Below are positions 1 to 9,979 of a DNA stretch of 64,000 nt, piece after piece; positions within the stretch are counted from its first letter, which is position 1, and the number at the start of each line of letters is the position of its first letter. The DNA is from Enemella evansiae. Its GTDB lineage: Bacteria; Actinomycetota; Actinomycetes; Propionibacteriales; Propionibacteriaceae. The notes under the pieces were generated by a model, which was not told the origin of the DNA, did not search any database, and saw only the letters and a program-made list of their open reading frames with translations. The DNA lies in assembly GCF_002250705.1 (NCBI RefSeq), contig NZ_NMVP01000001.1:310001-374000 (forward strand), written 5' to 3'. Both the position numbers and the translations under genes were made by a program.

Positions 1-959
<959 letters not shown>

Positions 960-983
960 CCGGGCGGCACCGAGAAGGTCACC

Positions 984-1025
984 AGAACCACGAAACCCCT
1001 GCCTCGGCAGGGGTTTCGTGGTTCT
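984..1025. terminator. Bidirectional hairpin terminator after ilvC
   Basis: A perfect 20-bp inverted repeat (left arm 984-1003, right arm 1006-1025) with almost no loop. It sits between the convergent ilvC and the membrane-protein gene ending at 1037. The arms contain AAACCCC and GGGGTTT, giving short A and T runs on either strand. It probably stops transcription from both sides. Confidence 0.85.
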
Positions 1026-1036
1026 GCGCTGTCGGG

Positions 1037-1606
1037 TCAGCGGCTGCGGATGTCCATGTGCACCAGGGTCGATCCGTCGGCCTGGGTGGCGCTGGAGATC
1101 TGCCACAACCGGTCCGGCGGCAGGCCACCCTCCATCCGGGTGAACTCGTTGCTCATCACGCACAGGGCGGTCAGATCGGGCACGGTGGCCAGCGGGCTCG
1201 GCTGGTTCTGCCGGCACTCGCCGAACTTCTGCTGCAGGGCCTCGTAACTGGCCTTGGCGCTCTCCTTGGGGAACACCAGCCGCGCGGTCAGTTGGAAGTC
1301 ATGGGTCTGGCGCCAGGTGCCGAGCAGCACCTTGGTGTCGGCGGCCAGCGGCACGTCCGCCCGATAGGAGATGTCCTCCAGTGTCATCGGGTTGCAGCTG
1401 TGGCCGAAGAAGTCGTTGCGGCACTGGGATCCGCGCTCATTGGTGAAGCTGAACATCGGTACGCCCCAGCGGCCCGCATTGGCCGCGATCACCAGCCAGG
1501 CGATCAGCAGCACCAGCACCATCACACAGACGCCGATCAGGATCCGCAACCGGCGGCTGCGTCGGGTCCGGACCACCTCATCGAGGTGCGGGTGCGTGGT
1601 TGTCAT
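1037..1606 (-). CDS. Membrane-anchored protein of unknown function
   Basis: About 189 residues with no family I can name. A basic cytoplasmic N-terminus (RTRRSRRLR) is followed by one transmembrane helix (about residues 20-43, rich in V, L, I, A) and an exported domain with several cysteines, including CRNDFFGHSC just after the membrane. ATG at 1606 was chosen; a GTG two codons upstream (1612) is equally possible. The protein appears paralogous to the product of 58320-58808. Both have a basic start, a single helix, a paired-cysteine segment, a stretch predicting a beta strand (FQLTARLVF here, WRVRARFSV there), and a late Cys followed by an ending of the type DGSTLVHMDI / DSSVLIEVEA. Function unknown; an extracytoplasmic soluble domain is the only safe inference. 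Confidence 0.75.
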   Translation of the reverse strand: MTTTHPHLDEVVRTRRSRRLRILIGVCVMVLVLLIAWLVIAANAGRWGVPMFSFTNERGSQCRNDFFGHSCNPMTLEDISYRADVPLAADTKVLLGTWRQTHDFQLTARLVFPKESAKASYEALQQKFGECRQNQPSPLATVPDLTALCVMSNEFTRMEGGLPPDRLWQISSATQADGSTLVHMDIRSR

Positions 1607-1656
1607 GGCCACATGATGCCGGATGGCTGTGCCAGATCAAGTCGGACCCGGCCGGA

Positions 1657-2247
1657 TCAGCCGACCGGGGAACTCACCGGGGCACTGCGGCGTACCGCCA
1701 CCAGCACCGCGGTGTCGGGTGCCACCATCGTCTCCACGCTGGCCAGCCGCGGGTCGCTGAGCCAGTCCTGGCGCCGGGTGTTCACCCCGCTGCGATCGCA
1801 GGGCGGCCAGCTCGCGCAGGGCACCAGATCGTCGATGACGATGATGCCGCCCTCGGTCACCAGATCGATCAACTGCTCCCGCTCGGCCCGCTTCGCGGCC
1901 CCGGCGTCCAGGAACAGCAGCGAGAACGGCGCCAGCGACTCCAGCTTGGTCCAGTCGGCCTCGAAGACCTCGATGTCGTCGGTGGCGAAGACCCGTTGCG
2001 CGCACTCGGCGAGCTGCGGATCGGTCTCCGCGGTGACCACCCTCGTACCGGCCGGTGCGCCGCTGCGCAACCAGGCCGCGCCGACACCGCAACCGGTCCC
2101 GCACTCGGCGATGGTGCCCTGGCGGGTGGCCGCCAGCGCCGCGAGCAACCGTCCGGTCTCGGTCCGGGTCGACTCGACGAACCCCTGCGACAGCGAGGCG
2201 CGCAGCGCGCGGGTGACCAGCTCCGGCACCTCCGGCGGCATGCTCAT
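1657..2247 (-). CDS. Class I SAM-dependent methyltransferase (O-methyltransferase-like)
   Basis: About 196 residues. Motif I of the Rossmann methyltransferase fold is visible as ECGTGCGVGAAWL, followed by the acidic end of strand 2 (VTAETD), a DIEVFEADW segment and the strand-4 motif LLFLDAGAAK. GGIIVIDDLVP resembles the metal-binding DN/DD segment of catechol-type O-methyltransferases. The start ATG at 2247 (MSMPPEVPEL) lies 7 nt after the leuB stop, so it is likely co-transcribed with leuB. The frame stays open further upstream, but only as antisense-phase sequence inside leuB. Substrate unknown; no link to leucine synthesis is shown. Confidence 0.85.
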   Translation of the reverse strand: MSMPPEVPELVTRALRASLSQGFVESTRTETGRLLAALAATRQGTIAECGTGCGVGAAWLRSGAPAGTRVVTAETDPQLAECAQRVFATDDIEVFEADWTKLESLAPFSLLFLDAGAAKRAEREQLIDLVTEGGIIVIDDLVPCASWPPCDRSGVNTRRQDWLSDPRLASVETMVAPDTAVLVAVRRSAPVSSPVG

Positions 2248-2254
2248 CGTCGGC

Positions 2255-3328
2255 TCAGAACCGGGCGGCGATCGCGTCGCCGACCTGGCTGGTCGGGCGG
2301 TGGCCGGAGCGCTCGGCGATGTCCTCGGTGACCGCCTTCTCGATCCGGCGGGCATCCTCGGTCCGCCCCAGGTGATCCAGCAGCAGTGCGGTGGACAGGA
2401 TCGCCGCGGTCGGATCGGCCTTCTGCTGACCGGCGATGTCGGGGGCCGAACCGTGCACCGGTTCGAACATCGACGGGTACGCCCCGGAGGGGTTGATGTT
2501 GCCGCTCGCCGCCAGCCCGATGCCACCGGTGACCGCACCGGCCAGGTCGGTGATGATGTCACCGAAGAGGTTGTCGGTGACCAGCACGTCGAAGCGTGCC
2601 GGATCGGTGGCCATGAAGATGGTGGCCGCGTCGATGTGCAGATAGTCGGTGGTCACCTGGGGATACTCGGCGGCGACCTCCTCGAACAGCCGGCGCCACA
2701 ACCCGCCGGCGTTGACCAGCACGTTGTGCTTGTGCACCAGGGTGACCTTGTTGCGGCGCCGGGTGGCCCGCTCGAACGCGTCCCGGATCACCCGCTCCAC
2801 CCCGTAGGCGGTGTTCACGCTGACCTCGGTGGCGATCTCCTGCGGCGTACCGGCGCGGACCACGCCGCCGTTGCCGGCGTACAGGCCCTCGGTGCCCTCC
2901 CGGACCACCACGAAGTCGACCTCCCGGCCGGCGATCACCTCGTCGGCGAGCGGGACCGGGATGCCCGGATAGATCTTCGACGGGCGCAGATTCACGTAAT
3001 GGTCGAAGAGAAAACGCAGCTTCAGCAGCAGGCCGCGTTCCAGCAGCCCGGACGGGATCCGGGTGTCCCCGGGTGCCGCGCCGACCGCGCCGAGCAGGAT
3101 CGCGTCCGCGCTCTTCAGCTCCTCGATCACCGAGTCGGGGAGGACCTCACCGGTACGCAACCAGCGATCGGCACCGAGGTCGTAGTCGACGGTGGTGAAC
3201 GCATCGGGTCCGACCGCGGCACCGAGGACCTTCAGTCCCTCGGTGACCACCTCGGGTCCGATTCCGTCACCGCCGATCACCGCGATGGTTGGCTTGCTGG
3301 GGTTCTGATTAGTCGACACGGCCGACAC
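2255..3328 (-). CDS. leuB: 3-isopropylmalate dehydrogenase
   Basis: Oxidative decarboxylation of 3-isopropylmalate to 2-oxoisocaproate with NAD+, in leucine synthesis; it can also act on 3-methylmalate in the citramalate route made possible by CimA. It has 357 residues, the usual family length. GGDGIGPEV lies at the N-terminus, then the Arg-rich substrate loop [16 protein letters not shown], the metal/substrate segment [15 protein letters not shown] and the NAD-binding [12 protein letters not shown]. The start is GTG at 3328; a second in-frame GTG at 3319 is possible. It is divergent from ilvE, with the methyltransferase gene directly downstream. Confidence 0.96.
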   Translation of the reverse strand: MSAVSTNQNPSKPTIAVIGGDGIGPEVVTEGLKVLGAAVGPDAFTTVDYDLGADRWLRTGEVLPDSVIEELKSADAILLGAVGAAPGDTRIPSGLLERGLLLKLRFLFDHYVNLRPSKIYPGIPVPLADEVIAGREVDFVVVREGTEGLYAGNGGVVRAGTPQEIATEVSVNTAYGVERVIRDAFERATRRRNKVTLVHKHNVLVNAGGLWRRLFEEVAAEYPQVTTDYLHIDAATIFMATDPARFDVLVTDNLFGDIITDLAGAVTGGIGLAASGNINPSGAYPSMFEPVHGSAPDIAGQQKADPTAAILSTALLLDHLGRTEDARRIEKAVTEDIAERSGHRPTSQVGDAIAARF

Positions 3329-3421
3329 CCTAACCAGCCCCGTGCTGCGGGCGGTGGCGTCTCAGATCCGTGCCGGTGGACCCGATGCTTTGGCCACCTA
3401 GCAACTGATAGATTCGCGTCC

Positions 3422-4525
3422 ATGAGCCTGATGTTCGACGTCCGCCCGAACCCCAATCCGCTCCCGGCCGAGAAGCGCGCCGCGATCCTCGAGAACCCCG
3501 GTTTCGGCAGCCGCTTCACCGACCACATGGCGGTGGCGACGTGGACCCGCAACGACGGCTGGCACGATTCGGCGATCGTGCCCTACGGCCCGCTCACCCT
3601 CGATCCGGCGGCGGCGGTGCTGCACTACGCCCAGGAGATCTTCGAGGGCCTGAAGGCGTACCGGCATGCCGACGGGTCGATCTGGCTCTTCCGGCCGGAG
3701 CAGAACGCCGAGCGGATGCAGCGCTCGGCCCGCCGGCTCGGGCTGCCGGAGCTGCCGACCGAGGACTTCATCGGCAGCATCGAGGCGTTGGTCCGCGCGG
3801 ATCGGGACTGGGTGCCGGATCCCGAGGGTGGTGAGTCCAGCCTCTATCTGCGGCCGTTCATGTTCGCCTCCGAGGCGTTCCTGGGCGTCCGTGCCGCCGA
3901 GCATGTGACCTATGCCTGCATCGCCAGCCCGGCGGGGGCATACTTCTCCTCCGGTGTGGCACCGGTGGCGATCTGGATCACCACCAAGTACTCCCGCGCC
4001 GGCGCCGGGGGCACCGGTGCGGCCAAGTGCGGCGGCAACTACGCGTCCTCGCTGGTCGCCCAGCAGGAGGCCGCCGAGCACGGCTGTGCGCAGGTGCTCT
4101 TCGCCGATGCCGGGGGCCATGAGTTCGTCGAGGAACTCGGCGGGATGAACGTCTATTTCGTCAACGCCCAGGGCGAGCTGGTCACCCCCGAGCTGAGCGG
4201 GTCGATCCTCGAGGGTGTCACCCGCGACTCGATCCTGGCACTGGCCAAGGACCAGGGCCTGACTCCGGTGGAACGGCAGGTGAAGCTGAGCGAGCTGCTC
4301 GAGGGCATCCGCTCCGGGGACATCCGCGAGGTCTTCGCCTGCGGCACCGCCGCGGTGATCACCCCGATCTCGGAGTTCAAGGACGAGCAGGGTGAGGTCT
4401 ACCGGGTGCAGAACGACAGCCCCGACGGCGTCGGTGAGCACACCGCCGCGCTGCGCAAGGAGCTGCTCGACATCCAGTACGGCCGCGCCGAGGACCGTTA
4501 CGGCTGGATGTACAAGGTCGCCTGA
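3422..4525 (+). CDS. ilvE: Branched-chain amino acid aminotransferase
   Basis: PLP-dependent transfer of the amino group from glutamate to the 2-oxo acids of Val, Leu and Ile, the last step of the three pathways. It has 367 residues. The class-IV aminotransferase core is clear: the PLP lysine lies in AAKCGGNYA (about K202), preceded by the GAGGTG loop and followed by FVEELGGMN. The start ATG at 3422 is preceded by TAGATT (3409-3414) with exactly 7 nt between and no Shine-Dalgarno sequence, consistent with a leaderless mRNA. The frame stays open far upstream to 1058, but that part is antisense to leuB and neighbours and is not coding. Confidence 0.96.
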   Translation: MSLMFDVRPNPNPLPAEKRAAILENPGFGSRFTDHMAVATWTRNDGWHDSAIVPYGPLTLDPAAAVLHYAQEIFEGLKAYRHADGSIWLFRPEQNAERMQRSARRLGLPELPTEDFIGSIEALVRADRDWVPDPEGGESSLYLRPFMFASEAFLGVRAAEHVTYACIASPAGAYFSSGVAPVAIWITTKYSRAGAGGTGAAKCGGNYASSLVAQQEAAEHGCAQVLFADAGGHEFVEELGGMNVYFVNAQGELVTPELSGSILEGVTRDSILALAKDQGLTPVERQVKLSELLEGIRSGDIREVFACGTAAVITPISEFKDEQGEVYRVQNDSPDGVGEHTAALRKELLDIQYGRAEDRYGWMYKVA

Positions 4526-4527
4526 TC

Positions 4528-4576
4528 TGCGCTCCTCGCTCAACCAAGGGGGGCGCTGCGCTCCTCGCTCAACCAA
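4528..4576. repeat. Two direct repeats of an intergenic 20-mer
   Basis: TGCGCTCCTCGCTCAACCAA occurs at 4528-4547 and again at 4557-4576 (29-bp period) between ilvE and cimA. The sequence resembles the short CGCTCCTCGCTCAACCA-type intergenic repeats I remember from many actinobacterial genomes; that family assignment is from memory, not from a search. The rest of the ilvE-cimA gap shows nothing beyond the cimA promoter. Confidence 0.7.
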
Positions 4577-4619
4577 CGTGGGGGCGATGTGCGTCGGCGT
4601 TCTCACCGGCTGAGACCTT

Positions 4620-4655
4620 TTGGCGTACGCCGATGCGGTTGCCAGACTCGAGGGC
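4620..4655 (+). promoter_or_regulatory. cimA promoter with leaderless start
   Basis: TTGGCG (4620-4625), a 17-bp spacer, then CAGACT (4643-4648), ending 7 nt before GTG at 4656. Both hexamers and their spacing fit a housekeeping sigma-70-type actinobacterial promoter, and the predicted start point falls on or next to the GTG. This supports the GTG start for cimA over the upstream TTG (4620) and downstream ATG (4707). Confidence 0.6.
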
Positions 4656-6281
4656 GTGACGCACGCCCAGCACACGCCGTTGTCTGCACCCGGTACCGGT
4701 TTCGCGATGACCGATCATCCCGGTCCGGAGCACTTCCACGTCTATGACACGACCCTGCGCGACGGCGCGCAGCAGGAGGGCCTGCGGCTCTCGATCGCCG
4801 ACAAGCTGCGGATCGCGGCCAATCTCGACGAGCTCGGGGTGACCTTCATCGAGGGCGGCTGGCCGGGTGCCAACCCGAAGGACACCAACTTCTTCGAAGC
4901 GATGCGGCGCGGTGAGCTGAGGCTCAAGAACTCCACCCTGACCGCATTCGGCTTCACCCGCCGAGTGGGCCGCAGGGCGGCCGATGATCCGATGATCGCG
5001 GCGGTCCGCGACAGCGGCGCGAGCGTCGCCTGCCTGGTGGCGAAGAGCCACGACCAGCACGTGGAACGCGCCCTGCGGGCCAGCCTGCAGGAGAATCTGG
5101 CGATGGTGGCCGACTCGGTCGAGCACCTGGTCGCCGAGGGCCAGCGGGTGTTCCTGGATGCCGAGCACTTCTTCGACGGCTACCGTGCCAACCGCGAATA
5201 CGCCCTCGAGGTCGTCCGCACCGCCGCCGAGGCCGGGGCCGAGGTGGTGGTGCTCTGCGACACCAACGGCGGCATGCTGCCGAGCTGGATGCACGACATC
5301 GTCGGCGACACCGCCGAGATCGGCGTCGACCTGGGCATCCACTGCCACAACGATTCCGGCTGCGCGGTGGCGAACACCCTGGCCGCGGTCGAGGGTGGCG
5401 CGATGCATGTCCAGGGCACCATCAACGGTTACGGCGAACGGACCGGCAACGCCGACCTGCTGCAGGTGGTGGCCAATCTCGAGCTGAAGTTCGGCTGGTC
5501 GGTGCTCGCCGACGGTGCGCTCGCCGAGGCCACCCGGATCTCGCACGCGATCGCCGCGATCACGAACGTGCCCGGTTCCCCGCGCCAGCCCTATGTCGGG
5601 TCCTCGGCGTTCGCGCACAAGGCCGGGCTGCACGCCTCGGCGATCCGGGTCGACCCGAATCTCTACCAGCACATCGATCCCGCGGTGGTCGGCAACGACA
5701 TGCGCACCCTGGTCTCGGACATGGCCGGGCGTGCGAACATCCAGCTCAAGGGCGAGGAGCTCGGTTTCGACATCTCCGACCGGGAGCTGGCCGCCAGGAT
5801 CACCGACACGGTGAAGGAGCGCGAATCCCGGGGTTACTCCTACGAGGCCGCCGATGCCAGTTTCGAACTGCTGCTCCGCAACGAGCTGGGTGAGCTCGCG
5901 GAACCGTTCACCGTGCATGCCTGGCAGGTGCACACCGACTACGGTGACGGCCGGACCCGCACCGGGGCGAGCGTGCGGCTGTCGGCCAAGGGTGCGGAGC
6001 AGGAATACCGTGGCGAGGGCAACGGTCCGGTGAACGCGCTCGACGAGGCACTGCGGAGGGCCCTGCTGCCGGCGTACCCCCAGGTGGCGGACTACCAGCT
6101 CACCGACTACCGGGTGCGGATCCTCGACCAGGGGCACGGCACCGATGCCTCGGTCCGGGTGCTGATCGACACCGACGACGGGGAGCGGTCCTGGACCACC
6201 GTCGGGGTGGGGGAGAACGTCGTCGAGGCCTCCTGGGAGGCGCTCAGCGACGCCTATCTCTATGGCCTGATCGCGCGTTGA
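4656..6281 (+). CDS. cimA: (R)-citramalate synthase
   Basis: Condenses acetyl-CoA with pyruvate to citramalate, feeding a threonine-independent route to 2-oxobutyrate and isoleucine with LeuC, LeuD and LeuB. It has about 541 residues from GTG 4656. The DRE-TIM catalytic motif is DTTLRDGAQQEG, followed by FIEGGWPGANPKDTNFF, which is typical of the CimA subfamily rather than LeuA. HCHNDSGCAVANTL supplies the metal-binding His pair and NGYGERTGNADL follows. The C-terminal about 130 residues fit the LeuA-type regulatory domain, so feedback control by isoleucine is plausible. GTG was chosen because a promoter -10 ends 7 nt upstream. The stop abuts the deoA stop with no gap. Confidence 0.9.
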   Translation: MTHAQHTPLSAPGTGFAMTDHPGPEHFHVYDTTLRDGAQQEGLRLSIADKLRIAANLDELGVTFIEGGWPGANPKDTNFFEAMRRGELRLKNSTLTAFGFTRRVGRRAADDPMIAAVRDSGASVACLVAKSHDQHVERALRASLQENLAMVADSVEHLVAEGQRVFLDAEHFFDGYRANREYALEVVRTAAEAGAEVVVLCDTNGGMLPSWMHDIVGDTAEIGVDLGIHCHNDSGCAVANTLAAVEGGAMHVQGTINGYGERTGNADLLQVVANLELKFGWSVLADGALAEATRISHAIAAITNVPGSPRQPYVGSSAFAHKAGLHASAIRVDPNLYQHIDPAVVGNDMRTLVSDMAGRANIQLKGEELGFDISDRELAARITDTVKERESRGYSYEAADASFELLLRNELGELAEPFTVHAWQVHTDYGDGRTRTGASVRLSAKGAEQEYRGEGNGPVNALDEALRRALLPAYPQVADYQLTDYRVRILDQGHGTDASVRVLIDTDDGERSWTTVGVGENVVEASWEALSDAYLYGLIAR

Positions 6282-7571
6282 TCAGCGGCTGATCCGCTCC
6301 AGCACCACCGGGCCCGGCGCCACCGGTTCGTCCCCGATCGTGTACGCCCCGGTGAGCTGCTCGGTCGCCGAGGCGATCCGTTCCGGGGTGTCGGTGTGCA
6401 GGGTGAACAGCGGTTCGCCGCGGCGCACCCGATCACCGGGCCGGGCATGCCACTCCACCCCGGCCGCGGGCTGCACCGCATCCTCCTTGCGTGCCCGGCC
6501 GGCGCCGAGCCGCCAGGCCGCCAGGCCGACCGGGAGCGCGTCCAGCGTCTGCAGCACCCCGTCGGCCGGCGCGGTCAGCTGCTCGGTGTGCCGCGCGGTC
6601 GGCAGCGGGGCGTCCGGATCGCCACCCTGGGCGGCGATCATGGCCCGCCAGCTGTCCATCGCCCGCCCGGAACGCAGCACCTCCGCCGGGTCGATGTCAC
6701 CCTTCCCGGCCGCAGCGAGCATCTCGGTGGCCAGTGCCAGCGTCAGCTCGACCACATCGGCCGATCCGCCACCGGCCAGCACCTCGACCGCCTCGGCGAC
6801 CTCCACCGCGTTCCCCGCGGTACGCCCCAGTGGCGTCGTCATGTCGGTGAGCAGGGCGGTCGTCGTCAGCCCCGCCGATTCCCCGAGCCGGACCATGGTG
6901 CGGGCCAGCTCACGGGCACTGTCGAGATCCTTCATGAAGGCCCCGGAGCCGACCTTCACATCCAGCACCAGCGATCCGGTGCCCTCGGCGATCTTCTTGC
7001 TCATGATCGAGGAGGCGATCAGCGGGATCGAGTCGACGGTCGCGGTGACATCGCGCAACGCATAGAGCTTCTTGTCCGCCGGCGCCAGCCCGGCGGTCGG
7101 TGCGCAGATCACCGCACCGACCTCGGCCAGGATCTGCATCAGTTCGGCGTCGGTCAGCTCCGCCCGCCAGCCGGGGATGGCCTCGAGCTTGTCCAGGGTG
7201 CCGCCGGTGTGGCCCAGCCCGCGGCCCGACAACTGCGGCACGATCACCCCGCAACTGGCCACCAGGGGCGCCAGCGGCAGGGTGATCTTGTCCCCGACGC
7301 CGCCGGTGGAGTGCTTGTCGGCGGTCGGCCGGCCCAGCGAGCCGAAGTCCAGGCGCACCCCACTGTCGATCATCGCCGTCGTCCAGCGATCCAGCTCCCG
7401 TTCGGTCAACCCGCGGAAGAAGATCGCCATCGTCAGCGCCGACATCTGCTCCTCGGCGACCCGGCCGTCGGTGTAGGCCGCGATCAGCCAATCGAGCTGG
7501 TCATCGGTCAGCTCGCTGCCGTCCCGCTTGCTCCGGATCAGGTCGACGACGGCGAAGGGCTCGGTGCTCAT
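6282..7571 (-). CDS. deoA: Thymidine/pyrimidine-nucleoside phosphorylase
   Basis: Reversible phosphorolysis of thymidine (or pyrimidine nucleosides) to base and deoxyribose-1-phosphate in nucleoside salvage. It has 429 residues, the normal size. The family signature lies near residue 85: DKHSTGGVGDK, followed by SGRGLGHTGGTLDKLEAI. SIMSKKIAEG and the Lys-containing DVKVGSGAFMK contribute to the active site, and the C-terminal PYNP domain (AGVEWHARPGDRV) is present. The start ATG at 7571 has CAGACT ending 7 nt upstream on the minus strand, so it is probably leaderless. It converges directly on cimA: the two stop codons touch and there is no room for a terminator. Confidence 0.94.
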   Translation of the reverse strand: MSTEPFAVVDLIRSKRDGSELTDDQLDWLIAAYTDGRVAEEQMSALTMAIFFRGLTERELDRWTTAMIDSGVRLDFGSLGRPTADKHSTGGVGDKITLPLAPLVASCGVIVPQLSGRGLGHTGGTLDKLEAIPGWRAELTDAELMQILAEVGAVICAPTAGLAPADKKLYALRDVTATVDSIPLIASSIMSKKIAEGTGSLVLDVKVGSGAFMKDLDSARELARTMVRLGESAGLTTTALLTDMTTPLGRTAGNAVEVAEAVEVLAGGGSADVVELTLALATEMLAAAGKGDIDPAEVLRSGRAMDSWRAMIAAQGGDPDAPLPTARHTEQLTAPADGVLQTLDALPVGLAAWRLGAGRARKEDAVQPAAGVEWHARPGDRVRRGEPLFTLHTDTPERIASATEQLTGAYTIGDEPVAPGPVVLERISR

Positions 7572-7624
7572 GGGGCTCAGTCTGCCAATCCGGTGGCATC
7601 GCCGGTGCACGCTAGGCTGAGGCA

Positions 7625-8470
7625 ATGCGTGTCGCACGGTTTTCAGTCGGGGGAGACCCCCGTTACGGCATCGTCGAGCTGGCCGAGGACAACGGCCCCC
7701 ACCCGGACACCATCGGTGTCATCAGTGGGGACCCGCTGGCGATGGCGGTGCAGTTCACCGGTGAGCGGGTGCCGCTGGCCGAGGCCCGATTGCTGGCCCC
7801 GGTCATCCCGCGGTCCAAGGTGGTCGCGGTGGGCCGCAACTATGCCGCCCATGCCGCCGAGCTCGGCAACGAGGTGCCAGAGACCCCGCTGACCTTCTTC
7901 AAGCCGAACACCGCGGTGATCGGGCCGAACGAGCCGATCATCTATCCCTCGTTCTCCGAACAGGTCAGCTTCGAGGGTGAGCTGGCGGTGGTGATCGGGC
8001 GGATCTGCAAGGAGGTGCCGGCCAGCCGCGCCCAGGAGGTGATCTTCGGTTACACGATCGCCAACGACGTCACCGCCCGCGACAAGCAGGGCCCGGACAA
8101 GCAGTGGGCGCGCGCCAAGGGTTTCGACACCTCCTGCCCGTTGGGGCCGTGGATCACCAGCCACTACACGATCGAGGAGGCCGGTGATCTGATGATCACC
8201 ACCACCCTGGACGGTGAGCAGAAGCAGCACGGCTCGACCGCGCTGATGATCCGCCCGATCGCGGAGCTGATCGAATACATCACCTCCTACACCACCCTGC
8301 TGCCGGGTGATGTGATCCTCACCGGCACTCCGGAGGGTGTCGGCCTGATGACCCCCGGCCAGCAGGTCAGCATCAGCATCACCGGCATGGGAACCCTGAC
8401 CAACAAGGTGATCGCGGCCGATGCCGGCACCGATGACGAGAACGCCCAGCAGAACCAGGAGCAGCAGTGA
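7625..8470 (+). CDS. Fumarylacetoacetate hydrolase family protein
   Basis: 281 residues of the FAH fold, whose members hydrolyse or decarboxylate 2,4-dioxo acids or isomerise 2-hydroxyhepta-2,4-dienedioate-type compounds with a divalent metal. Metal ligands are expected in SFEGELAVVIGR, and VAVGRNYAAHAAELG, TIANDVTARDKQ and ILTGTPEGVGLM are the standard conserved blocks. A Gln/Asn-rich tail (NAQQNQEQQ) is unusual. TAGGCT (7613-7618) ends 6 nt before the ATG, a leaderless layout. The stop overlaps the gltX GTG by 4 nt (GTGA), so the two are translationally coupled, an order also known from mycobacteria. The exact substrate cannot be told. Confidence 0.88.
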   Translation: MRVARFSVGGDPRYGIVELAEDNGPHPDTIGVISGDPLAMAVQFTGERVPLAEARLLAPVIPRSKVVAVGRNYAAHAAELGNEVPETPLTFFKPNTAVIGPNEPIIYPSFSEQVSFEGELAVVIGRICKEVPASRAQEVIFGYTIANDVTARDKQGPDKQWARAKGFDTSCPLGPWITSHYTIEEAGDLMITTTLDGEQKQHGSTALMIRPIAELIEYITSYTTLLPGDVILTGTPEGVGLMTPGQQVSISITGMGTLTNKVIAADAGTDDENAQQNQEQQ

Positions 8471-9975
8471 GTGTCGACAACCCCGGCGCCGATTTCGACG
8501 TCCTCGGCGGGATCGAGCCCAGCCAGGTGCGGGTCCGGTTCCCACCCTCGCCGACCGGCAACCTGCACGTCGGCAATGTGCGCAGTGCCCTGTTCAACTG
8601 GGCCTTCGCGCGGCACTACGGCGGCACCTTCGTGCTCCGCATCGAGGACACCGATGCCGCCCGCAGCACCGAGGAGTCGCTGCGTGGGGTGCTGGATTCG
8701 CTGCGCTGGTTGGGAATCGACTGGGACGAGGGACCCGAGGTCGGTGGCCCGTACGCCCCCTACCTGCAGTCCGAGCGGCGCGACAAGTACGCCGAGGTGG
8801 TGCAGCGGCTGATCGAGGGTGGGTACGCCTACCGCGACCACTACACCCGCGAGGAGATCGAGGCACTGGGGGAGCAGGCGATCCACCGGGATCCGGCCAA
8901 CCCGTGCCCGACGCTGTCCACCGAGGAGATCGAGATCCGGGACCGGGCGGGGGAATACGTGATCCGGATGCACGTCCCCGATCACGACATCAGCTTCGAC
9001 GACCTGGTCCGCGGCCGGGTCACCTTCACCGCCGAGAACGTGCCGGACTATGTCATCGTGCGCACCGGTGGCGACCCGCTCTACACCCTGGTCAACCCGG
9101 TCGACGACGCGCTGATGGGCATCACCCATGTGCTGCGCGGGGAGGATCTGCTGAGCTCCACCCCGCGCCAGCTGGTGATGTACGCCGCCCTCGCCGAGCT
9201 CGGCGTGGGCTCTGGGCGTACCCCCATCTTCGGGCACCTGCCGATCGTGATGGGGGAGGGCAACCGCCGCCTTTCCAAGCGGGACAAGGGATCCGGGCTG
9301 GCCGAATACCAGGAGCTCGGTTATCTGCCGGAGGGCCTGCTGAACTATCTGGCGCTGCTCGGCTGGGCGATCGCCGAGGACCGGGACGTGTTCACGAAGG
9401 CCGAGATGGCCGAGGCCTTCGACATCCGTCGGGTGTCGGGGAATCCGGCGCGGTTCGATCCGCGGAAGTGTCTGGCGATCAACGCCGCCCACATCCGGAT
9501 GCTCGACGACGACACGCTGGCCGCCGCGATCGTGCCGTTCCTGGTCCGGGCCGGGTTGGTCACCGACCCGCCGCAGCCGGAGCAGTGGGAGCTGGTGCGC
9601 GGGGCGACCCCGCTGATCAAGGAGCGGTTGAACACCCTCTCGGAGGCGGTGGACAAGCTGCGCTTCCTGTTCACCGCCGACGATGCGGTCGAGATCGAGG
9701 AGAAGGCCACCCTGAAACCCGAGGAGGCGTCGGTGCTGGATGCCGCGATCACCGCGGTGGAAGGGCTTCCGGAGTTCACCGATGCGCAGGTGGAGCAGGC
9801 GCTGCGGGGTTCCCTGGTCGAGGGGCTCGGGCTGAAACCCAAGCTCGCGTTCGGCCCGGTGCGGACCGCGATCACCGGATCCAAGGTCTCGCCGCCGCTG
9901 TTCGAGTCGATGGCGCTGCTGGGTCGGGAATCGTCGCTGACCCGGTTGCGGCGGGCCCGGGCGACGGTGGCCTGA
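8467..9975 (+). CDS. gltX: Glutamyl-tRNA synthetase
   Basis: Charges tRNA-Glu with glutamate; in most actinobacteria it also mischarges tRNA-Gln for later amidation by GatCAB. It has 502 residues of class I architecture: FPPSPTGNLHVGN carries the HIGH-type motif (about residue 37), LRIEDTD follows, and RLSKRDKG (about 267) is the KMSKS equivalent. The anticodon-binding domain fills the C-terminal third. The start GTG overlaps the upstream stop (GTGA). tRNA-Gln and tRNA-Glu lie about 1.1 kb downstream, the enzyme beside its substrates. A separate GlnRS gene (13513-15201) is present, so whether this GluRS still accepts tRNA-Gln is open. Confidence 0.96.
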   Translation: MSVDNPGADFDVLGGIEPSQVRVRFPPSPTGNLHVGNVRSALFNWAFARHYGGTFVLRIEDTDAARSTEESLRGVLDSLRWLGIDWDEGPEVGGPYAPYLQSERRDKYAEVVQRLIEGGYAYRDHYTREEIEALGEQAIHRDPANPCPTLSTEEIEIRDRAGEYVIRMHVPDHDISFDDLVRGRVTFTAENVPDYVIVRTGGDPLYTLVNPVDDALMGITHVLRGEDLLSSTPRQLVMYAALAELGVGSGRTPIFGHLPIVMGEGNRRLSKRDKGSGLAEYQELGYLPEGLLNYLALLGWAIAEDRDVFTKAEMAEAFDIRRVSGNPARFDPRKCLAINAAHIRMLDDDTLAAAIVPFLVRAGLVTDPPQPEQWELVRGATPLIKERLNTLSEAVDKLRFLFTADDAVEIEEKATLKPEEASVLDAAITAVEGLPEFTDAQVEQALRGSLVEGLGLKPKLAFGPVRTAITGSKVSPPLFESMALLGRESSLTRLRRARATVA

Positions 9976-9979
9976 CCCG

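Noticed and set aside
2574..2582. TTGTCGGTG word on the plus strand inside leuB
   Set aside because: No TANNNT lies 8 nt downstream and it is in antisense coding DNA; a chance match to the PafBC motif.
1058..4525. A 1155-codon open frame on the plus strand
   Set aside because: Only the part from 3422 (ilvE) is a protein. The upstream part is antisense to the membrane-protein, methyltransferase and leuB genes and is open because of GC-rich codon bias.
6282..6284. Missing terminator or frameshift between cimA and deoA
   Set aside because: Both stop codons are clear and abut; simply compact convergent genes.
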